6,491 bases of DNA. It comes from Labilithrix sp. (GTDB lineage: Bacteria; Myxococcota; Polyangia; Polyangiales; Polyangiaceae). The position numbers and the translations under genes were made by a program. The notes below the pieces were generated by a model that worked only from the letters and a program-made list of their open reading frames with translations, had not been told where the DNA came from and made no database searches. Shown piece by piece: positions 5,694 through 6,491 of this stretch (position 1 is the first letter of the stretch; each line of letters starts with the position of its first letter). The DNA is taken from assembly GCA_028287035.1 (NCBI GenBank), contig JAQBQL010000030.1, positions 1 through 6,491 of the forward strand. The letters are read 5' to 3'.

Positions 5694-6383
5694 TCACGCT
5701 ACGAAGCGCAGAACGATGGGGGCGGCCCACACGACGCCGACCACCAGCGAGGCGCACCCGCTCGCCGCGACCAGGGCCGGCATGAGGCGCGGGGAACGCG
5801 CCAGGCGCGCCAGGGGCCAGCCGAGCAGGCCCGCCAGGGCCGCCATTCCGCACGCGGCGCCCACCGCATAGATGCCGATGAAGAACAGCGTGAACGCGGT
5901 CGACGAGAGGTTCGAGGCGACCAGCGCGGCCAGGGCGCCGCTGCCCGCCAGGCCATGAACGAGGCCGACCGCGAAGGGCAGACGCGAGAGCGTCCACCCG
6001 CTCACGTGCACGTGGTCCGCCGCGCCGGCGTGCACGTGCTCGAGATCGCCGTGGGTGTGCCTCGTGGCCGCGCCCGTGCGCCCGGCCCGCGCCGCCTGAC
6101 GAAGGCCCCGCACGCCGAGCGCGATGAGCACGAGGGCCACCAGCAGCTCCAGGAGATCGCTCGTGCGAAGCGAGAGCTCCGTCTTCAGCAGCACGAGGGC
6201 GCCCGCCGCGAGCACCAGCATCACCGCATGCCCGGTGCCCCAGGCCGCCGCGTAGCGCACCGACGCCCGCGCGCTCCGCTCCCCCGCGACGAACGAGGAC
6301 ACCGCCGCCAGATGATCCGGCTCGAGCGCATGCCGGAGCCCGTTCGCGAAGCCGAGCAGGCAGGCGGTGACGGCCACGAGCAT
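5694..6383 (-). CDS. UreH/NicO-type nickel (cobalt) transporter
   Basis: This is a 229-residue inner-membrane protein that probably moves Ni2+ (or Co2+) for nickel enzymes such as urease or hydrogenase. The first helix carries GLRHALEPDHLAAV (residues 15-28) with the HX4DH metal signature (H18, D23, H24) of NiCoT and UreH proteins. WGTGHAVML follows at 48-56, and a second conserved segment VGLVHGLAGSGAL lies at 139-151. About six hydrophobic helices are visible: near 2-16, 44-66, 76-98, 134-158, 162-188 and 202-225. Between helices 3 and 4 is a His-rich cytoplasmic-type loop with six His between 109 and 126. The ATG at 6383 fits the family N-terminus; no good Shine-Dalgarno is visible. A palindrome with NikR-like geometry lies 9 bases upstream. 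No nickel enzyme is in the window. Direction (uptake or efflux) and metal are inferred. Confidence 0.88.
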   Translation of the reverse strand: MLVAVTACLLGFANGLRHALEPDHLAAVSSFVAGERSARASVRYAAAWGTGHAVMLVLAAGALVLLKTELSLRTSDLLELLVALVLIALGVRGLRQAARAGRTGAATRHTHGDLEHVHAGAADHVHVSGWTLSRLPFAVGLVHGLAGSGALAALVASNLSSTAFTLFFIGIYAVGAACGMAALAGLLGWPLARLARSPRLMPALVAASGCASLVVGVVWAAPIVLRFVA

Positions 6384-6392
6384 GACCGGGGT

Positions 6393-6420
6393 GTAGCACG
6401 ATCCTTCGCAGGCGTGCTAC
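6393..6420 (-). promoter_or_regulatory. Perfect inverted repeat before the nickel transporter, candidate nickel-responsive operator
   Basis: GTAGCACG, 12 bases, CGTGCTAC. Read as hexamers it is GTAGCA-N16-TGCTAC, the spacing of the E. coli NikR site (GTATGA-N16-TCATAC). It ends 9 bases before the ATG, so a bound repressor, or the RNA hairpin it could form, would sit close to the ribosome-binding region. No -10/-35 is evident in the GC-rich sequence beyond it. Confidence 0.5.
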
Positions 6421-6438
6421 GCGCGGCGGAGCGGGCGG

Positions 6439-6481
6439 CCCGCCGCACCCGGCGCCCACGGCCCCGCCGCACCCGGCGCCC
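6439..6481. repeat. Two-copy 24-base GC-rich direct repeat
   Basis: CCCGCCGCACCCGGCGCCC occurs at 6439-6457 and again at 6463-6481. It lies at the window edge upstream of the transporter; I cannot tell whether it is intergenic or the end of a neighbouring Pro/Ala- or Arg-rich coding region. Confidence 0.55.
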
Positions 6482-6491
6482 GCGGCCACGC

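Noticed and set aside
5680..6489. 269-codon - strand frame overlapping the transporter
   Set aside because: Gly/Arg/Ala-rich low-complexity shadow; the transporter frame has the HX4DH motif and membrane helices.

Overview
The window is very GC-rich. Hand counts on sample lines give about 75% in the RNase J gene and about 62% inside the 4.25-5.4 kb segment. Gene content (RNase J, a CHAD protein, a double zinc-ribbon/double FHA protein, a MutT-like Nudix protein and a UreH-like nickel transporter), GTG/TTG starts and overlapping genes fit a high-GC bacterium of the Myxococcota or another former deltaproteobacterial lineage. That placement is inference; no rRNA or marker gene is present.

Left block, + strand (1-3962). 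An RNase J gene enters from the left edge without its N-terminus. It overlaps the next gene, a CHAD-domain protein, by 4 bases (GTGA), with a Shine-Dalgarno inside the RNase J gene. After a 92-base gap with a good sigma70-type promoter comes a second unit: a zinc-ribbon/FHA protein that starts at TTG behind a strong Shine-Dalgarno, then a MutT-like Nudix protein coupled to it through TGATG. The Nudix box has lost two acidic metal-ligand positions (EE replaced by HR). The two units suggest one RNA-processing/polyphosphate-related pair and one signalling/nucleotide-pool pair.

Middle segment, - strand (about 4210-5690). Two genes of unrecognised function, with lower GC than their neighbours, lie between copies of a short interspersed repeat. 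The downstream protein has a C-terminal half that faintly resembles EF-G domain IV. The upstream protein resembles nothing I know.

The repeat is the most interesting signal. There are eight copies: four in tandem at exactly 55-base spacing after the Nudix gene, one after the downstream unknown gene, and three at 56-base spacing after the nickel transporter gene. Each copy has the core TTCGTTCGGATCCCTCACG or a near variant. In each case the copies lie just 3' of a stop codon and read in the same sense as the gene they follow, so the orientation flips exactly where transcription becomes convergent. Each copy can also form a small hairpin (CYGRA, NTCG-type loop, TTCGG) whose 5' arm varies mostly in pairing-compatible ways. 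This looks like a family of 3'-end elements, possibly for termination or mRNA 3'-end protection.

Right block, - strand (5694-6491). A six-helix, His-rich-loop nickel/cobalt transporter of the UreH/NicO type is preceded by a perfect inverted repeat with the same geometry as a NikR operator (6 bp, N16, 6 bp). The last 70 bases hold a short GC-rich 24-base direct repeat and no gene I can support.
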